A DNA stretch of 64,000 bases, from assembly GCF_051014445.1 (NCBI RefSeq), contig NW_027488378.1, positions 2,604,001 through 2,668,000 of the forward strand, written 5' to 3'. Shown here piece by piece: positions 61,787 through 64,000 of the stretch. The position numbers were made by a program, and so were the translations under genes. The notes under the pieces are model-generated. The model ran no database searches and was not told where the DNA came from. It worked only from the letters and a program-made list of their open reading frames with translations. Each line of letters begins with the position of its first letter. Within the stretch, counting starts at the first letter, position 1. This DNA comes from Colletes latitarsis (taxonomy: Eukaryota; Arthropoda; Insecta; Hymenoptera; Colletidae).

Positions 61787-64000
61787 CAGGGTTTAGGTCT
61801 GGTATTTGCCATCATCTGGCTCATGCTTTCGAATTTTTCGCATACTTGTTGGCCAGATCCTGGGCGTTTTCTGGTTGGGATCACGCGGCAATGTGGTACC
61901 ACACTGAAACAGTGAGTTTATGCTGGATTCGATCTATATATTAGAGGGTAACACCGGTTAGGTTTGTGTTAGGTTTGGTATTTGCCATCATCTGGCTCAT
62001 ACTTTCGCATTTATCGCATACATGTTGGCCAGATCCTGGGCGCCTTCTGGTTTGGGTTACATAGTAATGTGGTACCACACTGGAACAGTGAGTTAAACCT
62101 GAATTCAATCTATATTTTAGAGGATAACAACGGTTAGGTCAGGGCTAGGTCTGGTATTTGCCATCATCTGGTTGATACTTTCGCATTTTTCGCATACTTG
62201 TTGGCCAGATCCTGGGCGCTTTCTGGTTTGGATCACGTAGTAATGTAGCACCACTCTGAAACAGTGAGTTAAACCTGGATTCAATCTATATTTTAGAGGA
62301 TAACACCGGCTAGGTCAGGGTTAGGTCTGGTATTTGCCATCATCTGGCTTATTCTTTCGCCTTTTTCACCTACTTGTTGGCCAGATCCTGGGCGTTTTCT
62401 GGGTTGGATCAGGTAGTAGTGTGGTACCTCACTGAAACAGTGAAGTAATCCTGGATTCGATCTATATACTAGAGGGTGACACCGGTTAGGTCAGGGTTAG
62501 GTCTGGTGTTAGCCATCATCTGGCTCATACTTTCGCATTTTTCGCATACTTGTTGGCCAGATCCTGGGCGTTTTCTGTTTGGGATCACGCGGCAATGTGG
62601 TACCACACTGAAACAGTGAGTTTATGCTGGATTCGATCTATATATTAGAGGGTAACACCGGTTAGGGTTGTGTTAGGTTTGGTATTTGCCATCATCTGGC
62701 TCATACTTTCGCATTTATCGCATACATGTTGGCCAGATCCTGGGCGCCTTCTGGTTTGGGTTACGTAGTAATGTGGTACCACACTGGAACAGTGAGTTAA
62801 ACCTGAATTCAATCTATATTTTAGAGGATAACAACGGTTAGGTCAGGGCTAGGTCTGGTATTTGCCATCATCTGGTTGATACTTTCGCATTTTTCGCATA
62901 CTTGTTGGCCACATCCTGGCCGCTTTCTGGTTTGGATCACGTAGTAATGTAGCACCACTCTGAAACAGTGAGTTAAACCTGGATTCAATCTATATTTTAG
63001 AGGATAACACCGGCTAGGTCAGGGTTAGGTCTGGTATTTGCCATCATCTGGCTTATTCTTTCGCCTTTTTCACCTACTTGTTGGCCAGATCCTGGGCGTT
63101 TTCTGGGTTGGATCAGGTAGTAGTGTGGTACCTCACTGAAACAGTGAAGTAATCCTGGATTCGATCTATATACTAGAGGGTGACACCGGTTAGGTCAGGG
63201 TTAGGTCTGGTGTTTGCCATCATCTGGCTCATACTTTCGCATTTTTCGCATACTTGTTGGCCAGATCCTGGGCGCTTTCTGGTTTGGTTCACGTAGTAAT
63301 GTAGCACCACTCTGAAACAGTGAGTTAAACCTGGATTCAATCTTTACTTTACTGGATAACACCGGTTAGGTCAGGGTTAGGTCTGACATTTGCCATCATG
63401 TGGCTCATACTTTCGCATTTTTCGCATACTTGTTGTCCAGATCCTGGGCGTTTTCTGGTTTGGATCACGCAGTAATGTGGTTCCACACTGCAACATTGAG
63501 CTAAACCTCGATTCAATCTATATTTTATAGGATAACACCGGTTAGGATGGGGTTAGGTCTGGTATTTGCCATCAGCTGGCTTAAACATTCGCCTTTTTCA
63601 CCTGCTTGATGGCCTGATCCTGGGCGTTTTCTGGTTTGGATCACGTAGTAATGTGGTACCACACTGAAACAGTTAGTTAAACCTGTGTCCGATCTATATT
63701 TTAAAGGATAACACCGGTTAGGTCGGGCTGAGGCCTGGGAGTTGCCATCATGTGGCTCATAGTTTCGCATTTTTCACATACTTATTCGACAGATACTTGG
63801 CGTTTTCTCGTTTGGATCATGTAGTAATGTGGTTCCACACTGCATCAGTGTGTTAAACCTGGATTCAATCTATATTTTAGAGGATAACACTGGTTAGGTC
63901 AGGGTTAGGTCTGGTATTTGCCATCATCTGGCTCATACATTCGCATTTTTCGCATACTTGTTGGCCAGATCCTGCGCGTTCTCTGGTTTGGATCACGTAG
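61787..64000 (+). repeat. Macro-unit 4 (partial, cut by window end)
   Basis: Resembles macro-unit 1 rather than 2 or 3. Offset to 41,521 is 20,266 through both 704-bp units, then 19,912 from about 63.25 kb on, meaning two monomers (354 bp, about 43.0-43.35 kb) are missing here. It should continue beyond the window as 44.1 kb onward does. Confidence 0.82.

Larger units (their letters stand above)
17080..64000 (+). repeat. 176-bp satellite array, right segment
   Basis: The same array resumes in phase after the insert and runs to the window end, about 266 monomers, all in one orientation. It contains no other foreign DNA, long homopolymer or gene that I can see. Small length variants occur inside monomers, for example GAGATAAAAACC near 41,291 and 43,232 (2 extra bases), GATCCCGGCCTATTCTGG near 38,424 and 39,302 (shortened), and GATCCTGTTGCGC near 45,115. 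The right half is organised in larger, better preserved units than the left half. Confidence 0.97.

Noticed and set aside
90..63770. Dozens of minus-strand open frames of 60-166 codons with shared motifs such as SQMMANTRPNPDLTGVIL, looking like a multigene family
   Set aside because: They are translations of the 176-bp monomer. Their ends follow monomer phase, single-base indels and class changes break or join them, no constant start context, intron or flanking gene structure is visible, and none outlasts a few monomers.
1..64000. CRISPR array (regularly spaced direct repeats)
   Set aside because: The whole 176-bp unit repeats with no unique spacers, no leader and no cas genes, and the sequence context is eukaryotic.
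1..64000. Inverted monomer segments or a change of array orientation
   Set aside because: Every stretch I read carries the landmarks in the same order and strand; no reverse-complement block was found.

Overview
This window is essentially one long head-to-tail satellite DNA array. About 99.4 percent of it (1-16,702 and 17,080-64,000) is roughly 360 copies of a 176-bp monomer (177 bp in one variant class), all in the same orientation. The only non-satellite DNA is a 377-bp GC-rich insert at 16,703-17,079. It has a 21-nt poly(T) at its left edge and a 13-16 bp target-site duplication, so it is a retroposon fragment inserted on the minus strand. I find no credible protein-coding gene, tRNA, rRNA, CRISPR array or bacterial-type regulatory element.

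The window is eukaryotic: centromeric, pericentromeric or other constitutive heterochromatin. I cannot name the species or the satellite family. A consensus made by eye is about 43 percent G+C with five CpGs per 176 bp (observed/expected about 0.6). This mild CpG retention, together with TTAGG-like motifs, fits an invertebrate better than a heavily methylated vertebrate or plant genome, but that is weak inference.

Layout. 1-16,702: mixed monomers with partial duplications at 20- and 24-monomer spacing. 16,703-17,079: retroposon. 17,080-26,511: mixed monomers. 26,512-34,605: a 25-monomer unit (4,399 bp) followed by a 21-monomer deletion derivative (3,695 bp). 34,513-37,330: two almost identical 1,409-bp 8-monomer units. 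38,028-39,549: a 5-monomer (878 bp) duplication. 41,521-64,000: nested macro-units of 9,340, 3,172 and 7,754 bp plus a partial fourth, the first and fourth containing 704-bp 4-monomer units.

All offsets between related blocks lie within about a dozen bp, usually 0-4, of a multiple of 176. This is what in-register unequal exchange or replication slippage would give. Several rearrangement junctions, and the retroposon target, fall in one conserved segment of the monomer (around TTTGCCATCATCTGGCTCAT). Another junction is confined to 8 bp inside a small dyad. The open reading frames of 60-166 codons on the minus strand are readings of the repeat, not genes.
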